A stretch of 64,000 nucleotides of DNA, from contig NZ_JACHEG010000002.1 of NCBI RefSeq assembly GCF_014201355.1, forward strand, positions 868,001 to 932,000, read 5' to 3'. The stretch's first letter is position 1; each line of letters opens with the position of its first letter. A program made the position numbers and the translations under genes. The notes below the pieces were generated by a model, which searched no databases, had not been told where the DNA came from, and saw only the letters and a program-made list of their open reading frames with translations. The stretch is from Aliirhizobium wenxiniae (GTDB taxonomy: Bacteria > Pseudomonadota > Alphaproteobacteria > Rhizobiales > Rhizobiaceae). This document shows, piece after piece, positions 46,044 to 57,495 of this stretch.

Positions 46044-47900
46044 ATGTTCACGAAAGCCGCCCAGACATTCCGCAGGCATGCCCGCCGACCAGTTGGTCGA
46101 ACGGTGCTGATCACGCTTGCGCTGATCCTTGCAGTGGCCGCGGTTTTCAGGATCGTTACGCCGTTCCTGATCTCCACCAGTCTGGTGCGGGAAAGCATTG
46201 AACAGTCGGTAGAACGGTGGACCGGAAATAACGCCACGATCGGCGGCATCTCCACAATTCGGTTCTGGCCGCATCCGGAAGTCACGCTTACCGACATCAC
46301 CATTCATAACGATGAACACGGCGGACGGCGGATACTGGCGACGATCAAGGAACTGTCCGCCTCGTTCGACCTGATGGAAGCCTTGCTTGGCCACCCGGTC
46401 TTTGAGGATTTCCGCCTTAACGAACCACACCTTTTCATGAGCCGTGACAAGGACGAGCGGCTTCATTGGGCCAATGGCGGACAGCTGGTCGATGCCATGG
46501 CGAAGGTTTCGGCTAATGGGGACCGGCAGAGGCTCGATCAGGCGCTGGATGCACCGATCGGCGAGGTACAGGTTCGCAACGGCATTCTCGATATCATCCG
46601 CGAAACAGATGGACGGGTCGTCCGCTTCGATGCCATCAACGGCATGATGGATTGGCCTCGCCTTTCCGACACCGCCACCATTCGCGGGGACGCCGTTGTC
46701 CGCGGCAAGAAGATCGGCCTCGATATTCGCAGCACACAGCCGCTGCTGCTTCTCGATGGTAGAAGCGGAGATTTCGAGGGAACGGCCAGTGCCGACATCG
46801 GGTTTGCAAAGTTCGACGGCGTCGTAAGCCTGACGCCGCGCGGTTATTTTTCCGGCAATGCCGAGCTTCGGGCATCGGACATGCCTGCTGCGCTGCGCTG
46901 GTTCGAGATCGATCCACGCCTGGTGGATGGACTGCAATCGGCATCGGTTTCAGCCAGGTTGATTGCAGACCGCCAGGAAATGCGGTTCGAGGAGCTTTCG
47001 CTAGGGCTGAACGAGGAGAATGCGACCGGTCTGCTGGAGCTCGACATCCCCGCCTCCACGCCGCCGAAGCTTTCGGGCACGCTTGCCTTTGACCATATGG
47101 ACCTGCGCCGCCTGCTTATCGCTCTGGAGCCGACGATCAGCAAGGATGTGCAGGCGCTGCCGTCGCTGGTGACGAATATGGACCTCGATATGAGGCTTTC
47201 TTCACAAGTCGCCTCGCTGGGCGGTCTCCAGCTTTATGATGTGGCGCTTGGGCTGATGAATGTGACCCAGCAGTTCCGCCTCGATATTCTCGATAGCGAT
47301 CTAAAACCGGGTCGCCTTACAGGGCGGATCACCACCGTTAACGCGAATTCCAGCGCCCGGAGCGAGGAACAAACCGTCGCCTTCCGCGCGGCTGTCCGGG
47401 GTGTCAATTTCGCGACGATCGCACAACAGCTGCAGCTCAGAGGCCCGCTGCCTGCGGCACAGGGATCGCTCGACATTTCGCTGGATGTGCCACGCCCGAT
47501 CACGCTTGACGCCTGGAACGCAGCGACCGGGACGGTCAGCTTCCAGACAGGCTCCGGCAATCTGACCGGCATAGACCTGTCGGCTATTCGCCAGCTGGCA
47601 ATCCAGAAGCCCTATTTCTCGCTTAGCGACGCTGCAACGGGCTCGATCGAATTCGACAGCATGAAGGCGACGGCTACTATCCGCAACGGAATTGCCGACC
47701 TTCAGGACACCGAGATTGCCGGGCGTAACGAGACGATTGCGCTGGCCGGTGCCGTGCCGCTCGCAAACAGCAGCCTCGCGCTCTCGGCCACGATCACACC
47801 GAAGGATGCAAGCCCGCCGTTGAACTTCTTCATCGGCGGCGCATGGCCGACACCTATCCTCTGGCCGATGAACGTGCCGGCCGCCAAACCCGGCGAATAA
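46044..47900 (+). CDS. AsmA-like inner-membrane-anchored protein
   Basis: A 618-residue protein with one N-terminal membrane anchor ([20 protein letters not shown] near residues 18-37) and a long beta-rich periplasmic part of the AsmA kind. The stretch [20 protein letters not shown] followed by [12 protein letters not shown] is the typical AsmA start, and the last part ([40 protein letters not shown]) is the AsmA C-terminal domain. Such proteins act in phospholipid or envelope transport between membranes. ATG 46044 places the helix right after a basic segment. The C-terminus ends with [20 protein letters not shown]. No partners in the window. Confidence 0.85.
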   Translation: MFTKAAQTFRRHARRPVGRTVLITLALILAVAAVFRIVTPFLISTSLVRESIEQSVERWTGNNATIGGISTIRFWPHPEVTLTDITIHNDEHGGRRILATIKELSASFDLMEALLGHPVFEDFRLNEPHLFMSRDKDERLHWANGGQLVDAMAKVSANGDRQRLDQALDAPIGEVQVRNGILDIIRETDGRVVRFDAINGMMDWPRLSDTATIRGDAVVRGKKIGLDIRSTQPLLLLDGRSGDFEGTASADIGFAKFDGVVSLTPRGYFSGNAELRASDMPAALRWFEIDPRLVDGLQSASVSARLIADRQEMRFEELSLGLNEENATGLLELDIPASTPPKLSGTLAFDHMDLRRLLIALEPTISKDVQALPSLVTNMDLDMRLSSQVASLGGLQLYDVALGLMNVTQQFRLDILDSDLKPGRLTGRITTVNANSSARSEEQTVAFRAAVRGVNFATIAQQLQLRGPLPAAQGSLDISLDVPRPITLDAWNAATGTVSFQTGSGNLTGIDLSAIRQLAIQKPYFSLSDAATGSIEFDSMKATATIRNGIADLQDTEIAGRNETIALAGAVPLANSSLALSATITPKDASPPLNFFIGGAWPTPILWPMNVPAAKPGE

Positions 47901-47915
47901 ACCAGGCCCCACCTA

Positions 47916-48737
47916 TCAGCTTTCCGCACCGCGGATCGCAAGATGCTCGTCGCGGACGCGCCTTATCTCTGCGCGCTTGGTGGTGAGCGACGCGGCGATA
48001 ACCCCGATCGTCACGAGGCCGATCAGAATGGTGCAGATGGCGTTGATTTCTGGCGTCACCCCCAGGCGGACCTGCGAATAGATTTTGATCGGCAGGGTCG
48101 TTGCACCCGGACCGGTGTTGAAGCTTGCGATCACCAGATCATCGAGCGACAGGGTGAAGGCCAGCATCCAGCCTGCGATGACAGCCGGGAATATCAGCGG
48201 CAGGGTGATCTTGAAGAAAGTCTTGACCGGCGGGCAGCCGAGATCAAGGGCGGCCTCCTCAAGGCTACGGTCGAAGGTCAGGAGCCGCGACTGCACGACG
48301 ATTGCCACATAGCACATGGTAAAGGTCGTATGCGCGATCGTGACCGTCCAGAAGCCGCGATCGACACCCATGGCAACGAAAAGCAGGAGCAGCGACAGGC
48401 CGGTGATGACTTCCGGCATGACCAGCGGCGCATAGATCATGCCCGAGAAAGCCATGCGGCCCGGAAAGCGGGCAAACCGGGTGAGCGCAAGGGCTGCCAG
48501 CGTGCCGAGGATGGTGCCCAATGTGGCGCTGAGCACGCCGACGCGGGCGGTCACCCAGGCCGCGTCCATCAGGCCCTGGTTCGACCACATGGCCGAATAC
48601 CAGTTCAGCGAAAAGCCGCCCCAGACCGTGACCAGCCTCGAAGCATTGAACGAATAGACGATCAGGATGATGATCGGGATGTAGAGAAACGCAAACCCGA
48701 GGGTGAGCACGGTGGCGTCGAAACGGGGAGATTTCAT
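47916..48737 (-). CDS. potI: Putrescine ABC transporter permease PotI
   Basis: Second inner-membrane channel subunit of the putrescine importer. The 273-residue protein has six helices with the binding-protein-dependent permease loop EEAALDLGCPPVKTFFKITL (EAA motif) near residue 175. Its first helices (FLYIPIIILIVYSFNASRLV) match the PotC/PotI type. The start codon overlaps the stop of potH by one base (TGATG). Fourth gene of the operon. The order binding protein, ATPase, permease, permease is that of E. coli potFGHI, not potABCD. Confidence 0.9.
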   Translation of the reverse strand: MKSPRFDATVLTLGFAFLYIPIIILIVYSFNASRLVTVWGGFSLNWYSAMWSNQGLMDAAWVTARVGVLSATLGTILGTLAALALTRFARFPGRMAFSGMIYAPLVMPEVITGLSLLLLFVAMGVDRGFWTVTIAHTTFTMCYVAIVVQSRLLTFDRSLEEAALDLGCPPVKTFFKITLPLIFPAVIAGWMLAFTLSLDDLVIASFNTGPGATTLPIKIYSQVRLGVTPEINAICTILIGLVTIGVIAASLTTKRAEIRRVRDEHLAIRGAES

Positions 48738-49663
48738 CACACCACCTTTTTCTGCTGGTTCTGGAAGATCATGATCGGCACGACCAGCATGATCAGCAGG
48801 ATGACGGCAACAGCGGAGGCGAGCGGCCAGTCGCGATTGCCGAAGAATTCCGTCCAGAGCGTCTTGCCGATCATCAGCGTGTCGGCGCCGCCAAGCAGAT
48901 CCGGGATGACGAATTCGCCGGTGATCGGGATGAAGCAGATCATCGCTCCGGCAATGACGCCCGGCATGGAGAGCGGGAAGGTGATCTTCCAGAAGGCTTT
49001 CCAGGGCGGGCAACCGAGATCGCTTGCCGCTTCCAGAAGCGAATTGTCCATCTTTTCCAGCGCCGAATAAAGCGGCAGGACCATGAAGGGCAGATAAGAA
49101 TAAACGATGCCGATAAAGACGGCATAATCGGTGCGGAAGATCTGTACCTGCTGGTCAGGCCCCATCAGTCCGATCGTCTGGAGGAGAAGCGTCAGCAGGC
49201 CATCCGGCTTGAGGATGCCGATCCAGGCGTAGACACGGATGAGGAACGAGGTCCAGAAGGGCAGGATGACCAGCATGACCAGTGTCGGGCGGATCGAGCT
49301 CGGGGCGCGGGCCATGGCGAGCGCCATCGGGTAACCGATCAGCAGAAGCAGCAACGTCGAGATCGCCGCGATCCGGAGCGACGACAGGTAGGACCAGATG
49401 TAGAGCGGATCTTCGGTCAGGAAGACGTAATTCTCGAAATCCAGCTGCGAGAAGAAGTCGCCGATCGCACCGAAGCCTTCGAAGACCGGCGTATAGGGCG
49501 GGATCGAGATGGCCGTGTCGGAGAAGGATATCTTCAGAATGATCAGGAACGGCGCGACGAAAAACAGGATGAGCCAGACATAGGGCACGACGACGACCAG
49601 CCAGCGGGTCCAAGAGGGACCGCCAGTGCTGGTGACAGGATTGGTTTCCGCGACATTCGCCAT
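48737..49663 (-). CDS. potH: Putrescine ABC transporter permease PotH
   Basis: First channel subunit of the importer. The 308-residue protein starts with a hydrophilic stretch (MANVAETNPVTSTGG) and a first helix LVVVVPYVWLILFFVAPFLI. The PotB/PotH signature KISFSDTAISIPPYTPVFEG follows, with the EAA loop LLEAASDLGCPPWKAFWKIT near residue 210, and TGEFVIPDLLGGADTLMIGK typical of PotH. It is 16 bases downstream of potG and is joined to potI by a one-base overlap. Confidence 0.9.
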   Translation of the reverse strand: MANVAETNPVTSTGGPSWTRWLVVVVPYVWLILFFVAPFLIILKISFSDTAISIPPYTPVFEGFGAIGDFFSQLDFENYVFLTEDPLYIWSYLSSLRIAAISTLLLLLIGYPMALAMARAPSSIRPTLVMLVILPFWTSFLIRVYAWIGILKPDGLLTLLLQTIGLMGPDQQVQIFRTDYAVFIGIVYSYLPFMVLPLYSALEKMDNSLLEAASDLGCPPWKAFWKITFPLSMPGVIAGAMICFIPITGEFVIPDLLGGADTLMIGKTLWTEFFGNRDWPLASAVAVILLIMLVVPIMIFQNQQKKVV

Positions 49664-49679
49664 GTTCGCTCCCCCTTCC

Positions 49680-50837
49680 CTATCGTGTCAGGACGAGGCC
49701 GGCATCGCGCGACCAGGTGAGCCAGACCATATCGCCGAAGGTGATCGGCCGGTCGACGAGGCGCGAAACATTGGCCTGTGCGGCACGCAGAAAACGACCA
49801 TCCTCGGAACGGACTATAAAGAGCGAGAAATCGCCGAGATAACCGATATCCCAGACCTCGCCGTAAAACGCATTGGTGGCAGTATCAGCCGGGGCATCCA
49901 GCGAGATGCGCACTTTTTCCGGGCGGATGGCGAAGGCGACATGATCGTCCTTCACCGCCTGGCTTTCCTGATCGACGGCGATCGACAGGCCTTCGCTTTC
50001 GATCCTGACCGCGCCCGGTGCGCCGAGCGCGCTTGCCGTTTCGGCAACTTTGCCTTCGATGATGTTAATGTCGCCGATGAAATCCGCGACGTAGCGGCTG
50101 TTCGGCGCCTCGTAGATTTCAGCCGGCGTCGCCACCTGCATGATGATGCCTTTGTCCATGACCGCGATACGGTCCGACACCGTCATCGCCTCTTCCTGGT
50201 CATGGGTGACGATCAGGAAGGTCATGCCGAGCGTGTGCTGCAGGTCCATCAGCTCGAACTGGGTTTCCTCGCGCAGCTTCTTGTCGAGCGCGCCGAGCGG
50301 TTCGTCGAGCAGCAGGACCTTGGGCCGCTTGGCGAGCGAGCGAGCGAGTGCGACGCGCTGGCGCTGGCCGCCGGAAAGCTGGTTCGGCTTGCGCTTGGCG
50401 AACTGCTCCAGCTTGACGAGCTTGAGCATCTCCTGAACGCGGGCGGTGATCTCGCCCTTCGGCATGTTGTCCTGCTCGAGACCGAAGGCGATGTTCTTCT
50501 CCACCGTCATATGCGGGAACAGCGCGTAGGACTGGAACATCATGTTGGTCGGACGGCGATAGGGCGGCACACCACCGATATCCTGCCCCTGCAGAAGAAT
50601 GCGGCCTTCCGTCGGCTCCTCGAAGCCGGCGAGCATACGCATCAGCGTCGTCTTTCCGCAGCCGGAAGGACCAAGCAGCGAGAAGAATTCCCGCTCGTAG
50701 ATATCAAGCGTGAGGTTATCGACGGCGACAAAATCGCCGAAACGTTTGGTGATATTCTCGAAGCGGATGAAGGGGACCGCATTCGGATCGGTCCAGGGAG
50801 AGAATTTACGTTTTACCGGTCCGAGAGTTTTCGCCAT
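49680..50837 (-). CDS. potG: Putrescine ABC transporter ATP-binding protein PotG
   Basis: ATPase that drives the putrescine importer. The 385-residue protein has Walker A GPSGCGKTTLMRML near residue 58, the signature LSGGQRQRVALARSLA, Walker B KVLLLDEPLGALDKKLREET and the switch His in LIVTHDQEEAM, then a C-terminal TOBE domain (VAFAIRPEKVRISLDAPADT) as in PotA/PotG. A GC-rich hairpin separates it from potF. It lies 16 bases before potH, a normal operon gap. Confidence 0.94.
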   Translation of the reverse strand: MAKTLGPVKRKFSPWTDPNAVPFIRFENITKRFGDFVAVDNLTLDIYEREFFSLLGPSGCGKTTLMRMLAGFEEPTEGRILLQGQDIGGVPPYRRPTNMMFQSYALFPHMTVEKNIAFGLEQDNMPKGEITARVQEMLKLVKLEQFAKRKPNQLSGGQRQRVALARSLAKRPKVLLLDEPLGALDKKLREETQFELMDLQHTLGMTFLIVTHDQEEAMTVSDRIAVMDKGIIMQVATPAEIYEAPNSRYVADFIGDINIIEGKVAETASALGAPGAVRIESEGLSIAVDQESQAVKDDHVAFAIRPEKVRISLDAPADTATNAFYGEVWDIGYLGDFSLFIVRSEDGRFLRAAQANVSRLVDRPITFGDMVWLTWSRDAGLVLTR

Positions 50838-50869
50838 GCCTTGCCCCGCTTGCGATCCTTGGAAAATGA

Positions 50870-50893
50870 AAGGGCGGGTCGAAGCCCGCCCTT
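50870..50893 (-). terminator. Intra-operon hairpin between potF and potG
   Basis: AAGGGCGGG and CCCGCCCTT form a perfect 9-base-pair stem with a six-base loop, 14 bases past the potF stop. The T tract on the minus strand is poor. It likely stabilises or partly terminates the transcript so that the binding protein is made in excess over the ATPase. Confidence 0.65.
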
Positions 50894-50906
50894 GGATTAT
50901 CAGCTA

Positions 50907-52001
50907 TCAGCTGCCGGTCTTGATCTGCGTCCAGACCCGGTTCAGCACGCGCTGTTCCTTGGGGCCGTAGGGCGAGATGGTGAAGAGCTTGGCCACGACA
51001 TCTTCCGGCGGATAGACCGACGGGTTTTCCAGCACTTCCTTGTCGATGAATTTCTGCGAGGCAAGATTGCCGTTGGCATACTGGACATAGTTGGAGGCCT
51101 TGGCGATGACTTCGGGCTTCATCAGGTAGTTGATGAAGGCGTGCGCCTCTTCGACATTCTTGGCATCCGCCGGGATCGCGAGGTTGTCGAACCACATGTA
51201 GGTGCCTTCCTTCGGGATGACGAATTCCACCTTGACGCCGTTGCCGGCCTCTTCGGCGCGCGACTTCGCCTGCAGCACGTCACCCGACCAGCCGATCGAG
51301 ATGCAGCTGTCACCGTTTGCGAGCTCATCGATATAGGCGGAAGCGTTGAACGTCTTCACGAAGGGACGGATTTTCTTGTAGACCTCGCCGCCGGCTTCCA
51401 GATCAGCGGTTTCCTTGCTGTCCGGGTTCTTGCCGACATAGTTCATGGCGATGGCGAAGGTCTCGTCGGAAGCATCGAGAATGTTGATACCGCAGGATTT
51501 CAGCTTCTCGGCATTTTCCGGCTTGAACAGCACATCCCAGCTGTCGATCGGCACATCGCCGAGCGCCGCCTTCACCTTGTCGACATTATAGCCGATGCCG
51601 GTGGTGCCCCACATGTAGTTGACGGCATACTCGTTGCCGGGGTCATATTTTGCCAGACGCTCGGAAACGAGCGGCCACATGTTGGTCAGGTTCGGCAGCT
51701 TCGACTTGTCGAGCTTCTGGAACACACCGGCCGTGATCTGGCGGGCAAGGAAGGGACCGGTCGGGACAACGACGTCATAACCGGAGCCGCCGGCAAGCAG
51801 CTTGGTTTCCACGAGATCGTTGCTGTCAAAAACGTCGTAGACGACCTTGATGCCGGTTTCCTTGGTGAAATCCTCGAGAATGGACTCATCGATATAGTCC
51901 GACCAGTTATAGACGTGGACGACCTTTTCCTGCGCAAAAGCGGAGGAGCCAAGGGCGGTAACAGCAAGTGCTGCCGCCATTCCAAGCAGATGGTTTCTCA
52001 T
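50907..52001 (-). CDS. potF: Putrescine-binding periplasmic protein PotF
   Basis: Periplasmic receptor of the importer. The 364-residue protein begins with a signal peptide (MRNHLLGMAAALAVTALGSS, cleaved near AFA-QEK) and continues VVHVYNWSDYIDESILEDFT, the YNWSDYID hallmark of PotD/PotF. Ligand-site regions include YDVVVPTGPFLARQITAGVF, YMWGTTGIGYNVDKV and SIGWSGDVLQAKSRA. First gene of potFGHI, with AGGAGAAATC before the ATG. Together with two puuA/puuB sets in the same window, putrescine is the likely ligand; other polyamines remain possible. Confidence 0.93.
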   Translation of the reverse strand: MRNHLLGMAAALAVTALGSSAFAQEKVVHVYNWSDYIDESILEDFTKETGIKVVYDVFDSNDLVETKLLAGGSGYDVVVPTGPFLARQITAGVFQKLDKSKLPNLTNMWPLVSERLAKYDPGNEYAVNYMWGTTGIGYNVDKVKAALGDVPIDSWDVLFKPENAEKLKSCGINILDASDETFAIAMNYVGKNPDSKETADLEAGGEVYKKIRPFVKTFNASAYIDELANGDSCISIGWSGDVLQAKSRAEEAGNGVKVEFVIPKEGTYMWFDNLAIPADAKNVEEAHAFINYLMKPEVIAKASNYVQYANGNLASQKFIDKEVLENPSVYPPEDVVAKLFTISPYGPKEQRVLNRVWTQIKTGS

Positions 52002-52147
52002 GATTTCTCCTGTTTCTTTTTTCTCCGCGGGCGACCCCGCGCAGGAATTCCCTCTGTATTTGAACGTGAGAGTAGAAAGGATTTTTACGGGCTACAAGTG
52101 GGAATGTGCGCTGCGGAATAACTTGCCCCCAAGGCTTGTCGCCCAAG

Positions 52148-53563
52148 CTACTGAAAGTCGAAGGCGCTAAGGCCGGCCACCATTTCGTCAAGCCCGAGCG
52201 GTCGGGTGATTGGCGGCTCGGCGCGCGACAGGCAGGCCTTGCGCTCGCAAATGCGGCAGGCGGGGCCGGATTCGACGGTAAAACCAGTCGCCGGCAGAGC
52301 CGCGGCATAGGCCACATCGGCAGCAAAGCCGATATCGCAACCGACGAGGATTGCCGTGCGCCGGATGCGCTCGCCGAAATCCGCCTGGGGGCCTTCCAGC
52401 GTTCTCGACACGGTGAGGAAGGCGTCCCCTTCCGGCATTTCCACCCGGTCGACAAGGATGCGGCCGGGCTCGGCAAAGGCGGAATGGATGCCGAGCTTGG
52501 GACAACGGCCACCGAAGCGGGATTGCGGAAAGCCTTGGGCGCCCGCGCGACGCACGACATTGCCAGCGTGATCCATCTCCATGAGGAAAAAAGGAATGCC
52601 GGCGGCATCCGGCCGACAGAGGGAGGTCAGGCGGTTCGCCGCCTGTTCGAAGGAGACATCGAAACGGGCGCGCAGGATATCGATATCGTAGCGGGCGCGC
52701 TGGGCGGCGGCGAGAAAGGCCGCGTAAGGCATCAGCAGCGCATGCGCCGCGTAACGGGCAAGTTCGAAGCGGGCGATACGCCGGGCTTCCGCCGTCTGGA
52801 GAGCTAGGCCATCCAATTCGGCATCGATTTCTGCCGCCATTGCCAGCAGCGCCACTTCGGTTGCCAGTTCCCGGTTGCGGTCGAAGGGCGACAGGCGCTC
52901 CGACAGGAAAAGCCGCATGCTGTGGCGATCGTACCGGCGGCGAAGGCTCGGCATGACATGGGAGGGTAGCGTACGGACGGTTATGCCGCGCTCGTTCTTC
53001 AGCCAGGTGCGGAGGGCCGATGGCAGGTCGTCTCCCGCGGCAAAGGTCTTTGCCAGAGCTTCCGCCGCATCCTCCAGGCGGGGGAAGAAATTCGGGCGGC
53101 GCTCCAGCGACTGGCGCACCTCATCCATCGGCAGGCGGCTGCCGCCAGTGGCCATCTCGCGGCCTTCGCTTGCCAGAAGCGCTGCGAGATCGGAAAGCCG
53201 GCCCGCCTGCTCGCGATAGGCCCGATAGAGTTTGACGGTGGCGAGCGCGGCGTTGGGGGCTGCTTCCGCCACTTCGACGATTTCCTGATCCCCGGGGATT
53301 TCACCGGCCAGGAGCGGATCGGCGAAAACCTCGCGCAGCTGAGGGACAAGCCCTCCGCCCTCTCCCTGAAGTGCATCGAGATCCACCTTGTAGGTGGAAG
53401 CGAGCTTCAACAGCAGCTGCACCGTCAGCGGCCGCTGGTTGCGCTCGATCAGATTGAGATAGGAGGGCGAGATTTCCAGCGCGCCTGCCATGGCAGTCTG
53501 CGTCAAACCAAGCCCGAGCCGAACTCGCCTGACACGGCCTCCTGCAAATACCTTCCGCTCCAC
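52148..53563 (-). CDS. Short-chain fatty acyl transcriptional regulator (ScfR/PccR/RamB family)
   Basis: A 471-residue regulator that in this family senses acyl-CoA and controls acetate, propionate and glyoxylate-shunt genes. The N-terminus has an XRE helix-turn-helix ([20 protein letters not shown], then [20 protein letters not shown]). A middle IrrE-like domain follows, in which the protease HExxH is replaced ([16 protein letters not shown]), so it is not a protease. The C-terminal part carries cysteines in [15 protein letters not shown] and [20 protein letters not shown] chose the GTG at 53563 (GAGGAGG upstream; family-like start ERKVFAG) over the ATG 15 bases earlier. It is divergent from aceA, which it probably controls through the inverted sites between them. 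Confidence 0.88.
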   Translation of the reverse strand: MERKVFAGGRVRRVRLGLGLTQTAMAGALEISPSYLNLIERNQRPLTVQLLLKLASTYKVDLDALQGEGGGLVPQLREVFADPLLAGEIPGDQEIVEVAEAAPNAALATVKLYRAYREQAGRLSDLAALLASEGREMATGGSRLPMDEVRQSLERRPNFFPRLEDAAEALAKTFAAGDDLPSALRTWLKNERGITVRTLPSHVMPSLRRRYDRHSMRLFLSERLSPFDRNRELATEVALLAMAAEIDAELDGLALQTAEARRIARFELARYAAHALLMPYAAFLAAAQRARYDIDILRARFDVSFEQAANRLTSLCRPDAAGIPFFLMEMDHAGNVVRRAGAQGFPQSRFGGRCPKLGIHSAFAEPGRILVDRVEMPEGDAFLTVSRTLEGPQADFGERIRRTAILVGCDIGFAADVAYAAALPATGFTVESGPACRICERKACLSRAEPPITRPLGLDEMVAGLSAFDFQ

Positions 53564-53581
53564 TAAAGACCTCCTCATGTC

Positions 53582-53710
53582 AAAGTTTTACGCGGCTTCT
53601 ATTTTTACAATATTTACAAAACTCAACTCGCTTCTGTGTAAGTCGTGACATCGTAACTTCTTTTATATCATGTACTTATAGAATTAACATTCGTCATTCT
53701 GTAAAACTTT
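53582..53710. promoter_or_regulatory. Inverted operator-like repeats in the ScfR/aceA divergent promoter region
   Basis: AAAGTTTTAC at 53582-53591 and GTAAAACTTT at 53701-53710 are exact inverted copies that bracket the intergenic region. Between them lie two TTTACAA-like direct repeats around 53604-53620. RamB-type regulators bind A/T-rich AAGTTTGC-like sites, and the first copy lies 19 bases before the regulator start, so auto-control plus aceA control is plausible. Confidence 0.5.
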
Positions 53711-53763
53711 CACATGAGCTTTCGGGCCTGATCCAGAGTTCAAAACCAGTGGGAGAGAGACAG

Positions 53764-55053
<1,290 letters not shown>

Positions 55054-55084
55054 GACGGCAAAACCAACGAAAGGAGACCCCGAA

Positions 55085-55336
55085 ATGACGATCCAGGCAC
55101 CCATCAAGACCCATGTCAAGGAACGGGCGGAGGAGCAGGCAAGCGCCATGACCGCCGATCAGCAGGCAGCGATCCGCTCGCTTGCCAATGACCTGCACCG
55201 GCTGAACCATGCCGTCATGAAGGCAGTCGAGGCCGGTGTTTCGGTCGAGCTGATCCGCTCAGCCCGGCATCACGGCGGCGACGGCCACTGGGGTGACCTT
55301 ATGGTTCCCGTCGTCATGACCAACAGGCTTCAATAA
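55085..55336 (+). CDS. Small hypothetical protein downstream of aceA
   Basis: An 83-residue soluble helical protein I cannot assign. It reads MTIQAPIKTHVKERAEEQAS, then QAAIRSLANDLHRLNHAVMK and AVEAGVSVELIRSARHHGGD, and ends GHWGDLMVPVVMTNRL. The helical middle followed by a Gly/His-rich turn suggests a compact domain. It begins 31 bases after the aceA stop behind AAAGGAG and shares the terminator at 55445, so the pair forms an operon. Its link to the glyoxylate shunt is by location only. Confidence 0.75.
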   Translation: MTIQAPIKTHVKERAEEQASAMTADQQAAIRSLANDLHRLNHAVMKAVEAGVSVELIRSARHHGGDGHWGDLMVPVVMTNRLQ

Positions 55337-55444
55337 GCCGACCCTTAAGCCGCCCAAGGCAAACACCGGTCGCGACACGTACCGGGACCATGGCGACCGT
55401 CGGCATGGCTCACGGCCAACCACAACTTCCCCGTTCCCCGCAAA

Positions 55445-55476
55445 GAGAAAGGGCGACCGACAGGCCGCCCTTTCTC
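55445..55476. terminator. Bidirectional terminator between aceA operon and chemoreceptor gene
   Basis: GAGAAAGGGCG and CGCCCTTTCTC make an 11-base-pair stem with a ten-base loop between two convergent transcripts. The minus-strand side has a slightly better T tract. Confidence 0.8.
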
Positions 55477-55502
55477 GTATTCACTATCTATCCAAAGCCG
55501 GA

Positions 55503-57344
55503 TCAAGCGGCCTTGTCGTAGCGGTGTTCCATCCGCGTGGAGGCATCGATGCGGAACTGCTGAAGCAGGCCAAACAGGGCCTCAGTCTCTTCCGCCAGGC
55601 GACGGCTTGCATCGCTGGTTTCCGATACCATGGCGCCGTTCTGCTGGGTCATCTGGTCCATCTGGTTTACGGATTGGTTGATGTTGGACAGCGCTGCCGA
55701 CTGGTCACGGCTGGCGGTGGCGATGGTTTCGACATGCTGGCTGATGACGACGATCTCGCTGCTGATCGTGGCGAGCACTTCACCTGCCTGCTGGACGAGC
55801 GAGGCGCCGGCACCGACTTCGTGGGTCGACTGGTTGATCAGCCCCTTGATCTCCTTTGCGGCATCGGCGGAACGCTGTGCCAGCTCACGGACCTCCTGGG
55901 CGACGACGGCAAAGCCCTTGCCGGCTTCACCGGCGCGGGCCGCCTCGATACCGGCATTGAGCGCCAGAAGGTTCGTCTGAAAGGCGATGTCATCGATCAC
56001 TTCGATGATCAGCTCGATCTTCTGCGAGGCGTCCTCAATGCGGCCCATCGCATCAACGGCGTTCTTGACGACGACGCCGGAATTGTCGGCGCTTCTCTTG
56101 GTGTGGTTGACAGCCTCGTTGGCTTCGCGGGCACGATCGGCCGAAGAGCGGACGGTTGCCGTGATTTCCTCGACAGCAGCCGCGGTCTCCTCCAGCGAAG
56201 CCGCCTGGCTTTCGGTCCGGCGTGACAGATCGGCAGAGGAATGGCTCAAGTCCGCGCTGCTCTTCTGGATTGCCATCGTGCTCTGGCGAATGTGGGAAAG
56301 CGTGTCGCGCAGTTTGAGGATCGAACCGTTGAAATCGGTGCGCAGCGGTTCCAGCTTGCCGGAGAAAGGCCGGTCGATAGTGACAGAGAGATCACCCTGC
56401 GACAGGCGCGACAGGGCCGTGCCAAGCGCTGCGACAGCCTGATCGATCTGGCCATCGACCATGCGTTTGTCGCTGTCGTTACGTTCGCGTTCGGCTTCGG
56501 CCTCTGCGCGTTCCATGGCACTCTGATGCTCGATGCGCAGTTTTTCGAGCGCGTTGTCGCGGAAGACCTGCAGGGCGCGAGCAATGTTGCCGAACTCGTC
56601 AGAGCGTGCGGTGTAAGGAATCTCGGATTTGTTGTCGCCATCGGCAATCGCGCGTACCGAGCCGGTCAGGACGCCGAGCGGGCGAACGAGCGCACGAATG
56701 ACGAAGTAGCTGGCAACGGCAATGAAGAGGAGTGCGAGCAGCGAGGAGACCATCAAGGCCGTGCCGGCGGAGGCGATATGGGCGAAATAGACTTCCATCG
56801 GGATGCCGATGAAGAGTACGCCGCTAACGGCGCCGGATGCATTCATGATCGGATAGTAGGCGGTCATGAAATCGCGGCCGAAGAGGACGGCAGGGCCATA
56901 ATAGGCCTCGCCTTTGGCCAGAGCCTTCTGTGCCGGGTGATCGGCTACGAGCTTGGTGCCGACGGCACGTTCGCCCTTCTCGTTCTTCACGTTGGTGGAG
57001 ATGCGGACATAATCGCTGCCCTGCTTTTCGAACACCGTCGCGACGCCGCCGATGGAACCGGCAGTGCGATCGACAAGATCATGGCCCTGAAGTGCTCCCT
57101 CGCCGGCAGTAACCTTGGCGAGCTTTCCGTCAGAAAGTGCCGTTTTTGCACCCGCCACAGCCGTCTCATAGATTAACGCCATCGTCCGGATAGACTTGTG
57201 CGTATCCTCCACAGCCGTTTCCATGATGTCCTTGCGAAACGTGTTGTAGGCAAGGCCGGAAACGGCGGAGACTGCAACCACGATAAGAAAGAGACAGAGA
57301 AATACAATTTTAGTGACGACCGAAGAAGGTACGATCTTTTTCAT
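55503..57344 (-). CDS. Methyl-accepting chemotaxis protein with Cache sensor
   Basis: A 613-residue chemoreceptor. Helix 1 ([20 protein letters not shown]) is near residues 10-32. A periplasmic Cache_3/Cache_2-type sensor follows ([20 protein letters not shown], then [20 protein letters not shown]). Helix 2 near 195-215 ([20 protein letters not shown]) and two HAMP-like modules come next. The signalling hairpin tip is [20 protein letters not shown]. The C-terminus lacks a CheR pentapeptide. ATG 57344 starts directly before the basic residues KK and helix 1; the longer frame adds 12 residues. Cache sensors of this kind usually bind small carboxylates or amino acids. Its neighbour aceA may hint at a carboxylate ligand, but that is weak. 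Confidence 0.92.
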   Translation of the reverse strand: MKKIVPSSVVTKIVFLCLFLIVVAVSAVSGLAYNTFRKDIMETAVEDTHKSIRTMALIYETAVAGAKTALSDGKLAKVTAGEGALQGHDLVDRTAGSIGGVATVFEKQGSDYVRISTNVKNEKGERAVGTKLVADHPAQKALAKGEAYYGPAVLFGRDFMTAYYPIMNASGAVSGVLFIGIPMEVYFAHIASAGTALMVSSLLALLFIAVASYFVIRALVRPLGVLTGSVRAIADGDNKSEIPYTARSDEFGNIARALQVFRDNALEKLRIEHQSAMERAEAEAERERNDSDKRMVDGQIDQAVAALGTALSRLSQGDLSVTIDRPFSGKLEPLRTDFNGSILKLRDTLSHIRQSTMAIQKSSADLSHSSADLSRRTESQAASLEETAAAVEEITATVRSSADRAREANEAVNHTKRSADNSGVVVKNAVDAMGRIEDASQKIELIIEVIDDIAFQTNLLALNAGIEAARAGEAGKGFAVVAQEVRELAQRSADAAKEIKGLINQSTHEVGAGASLVQQAGEVLATISSEIVVISQHVETIATASRDQSAALSNINQSVNQMDQMTQQNGAMVSETSDASRRLAEETEALFGLLQQFRIDASTRMEHRYDKAA

Positions 57345-57495
57345 GGGGAGCCTTTGCGGGTGTAAATTTCCCACACACACTCGCCGACATAGGTGAAATT
57401 TTTGCTAAACTTGACAAATATCAGGCATTTGGAGGCGGACGCGCAAAGCAAACCAGCCCAAATCCACTGAAAATCCGATTAAATTAGCGTACCGC

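Noticed and set aside
49626..52121. An 831-codon open frame opposite potH, potG and potF
   Set aside because: It runs antisense through three well-supported transporter genes and reads as Asp/Arg/His-rich composition without motifs.
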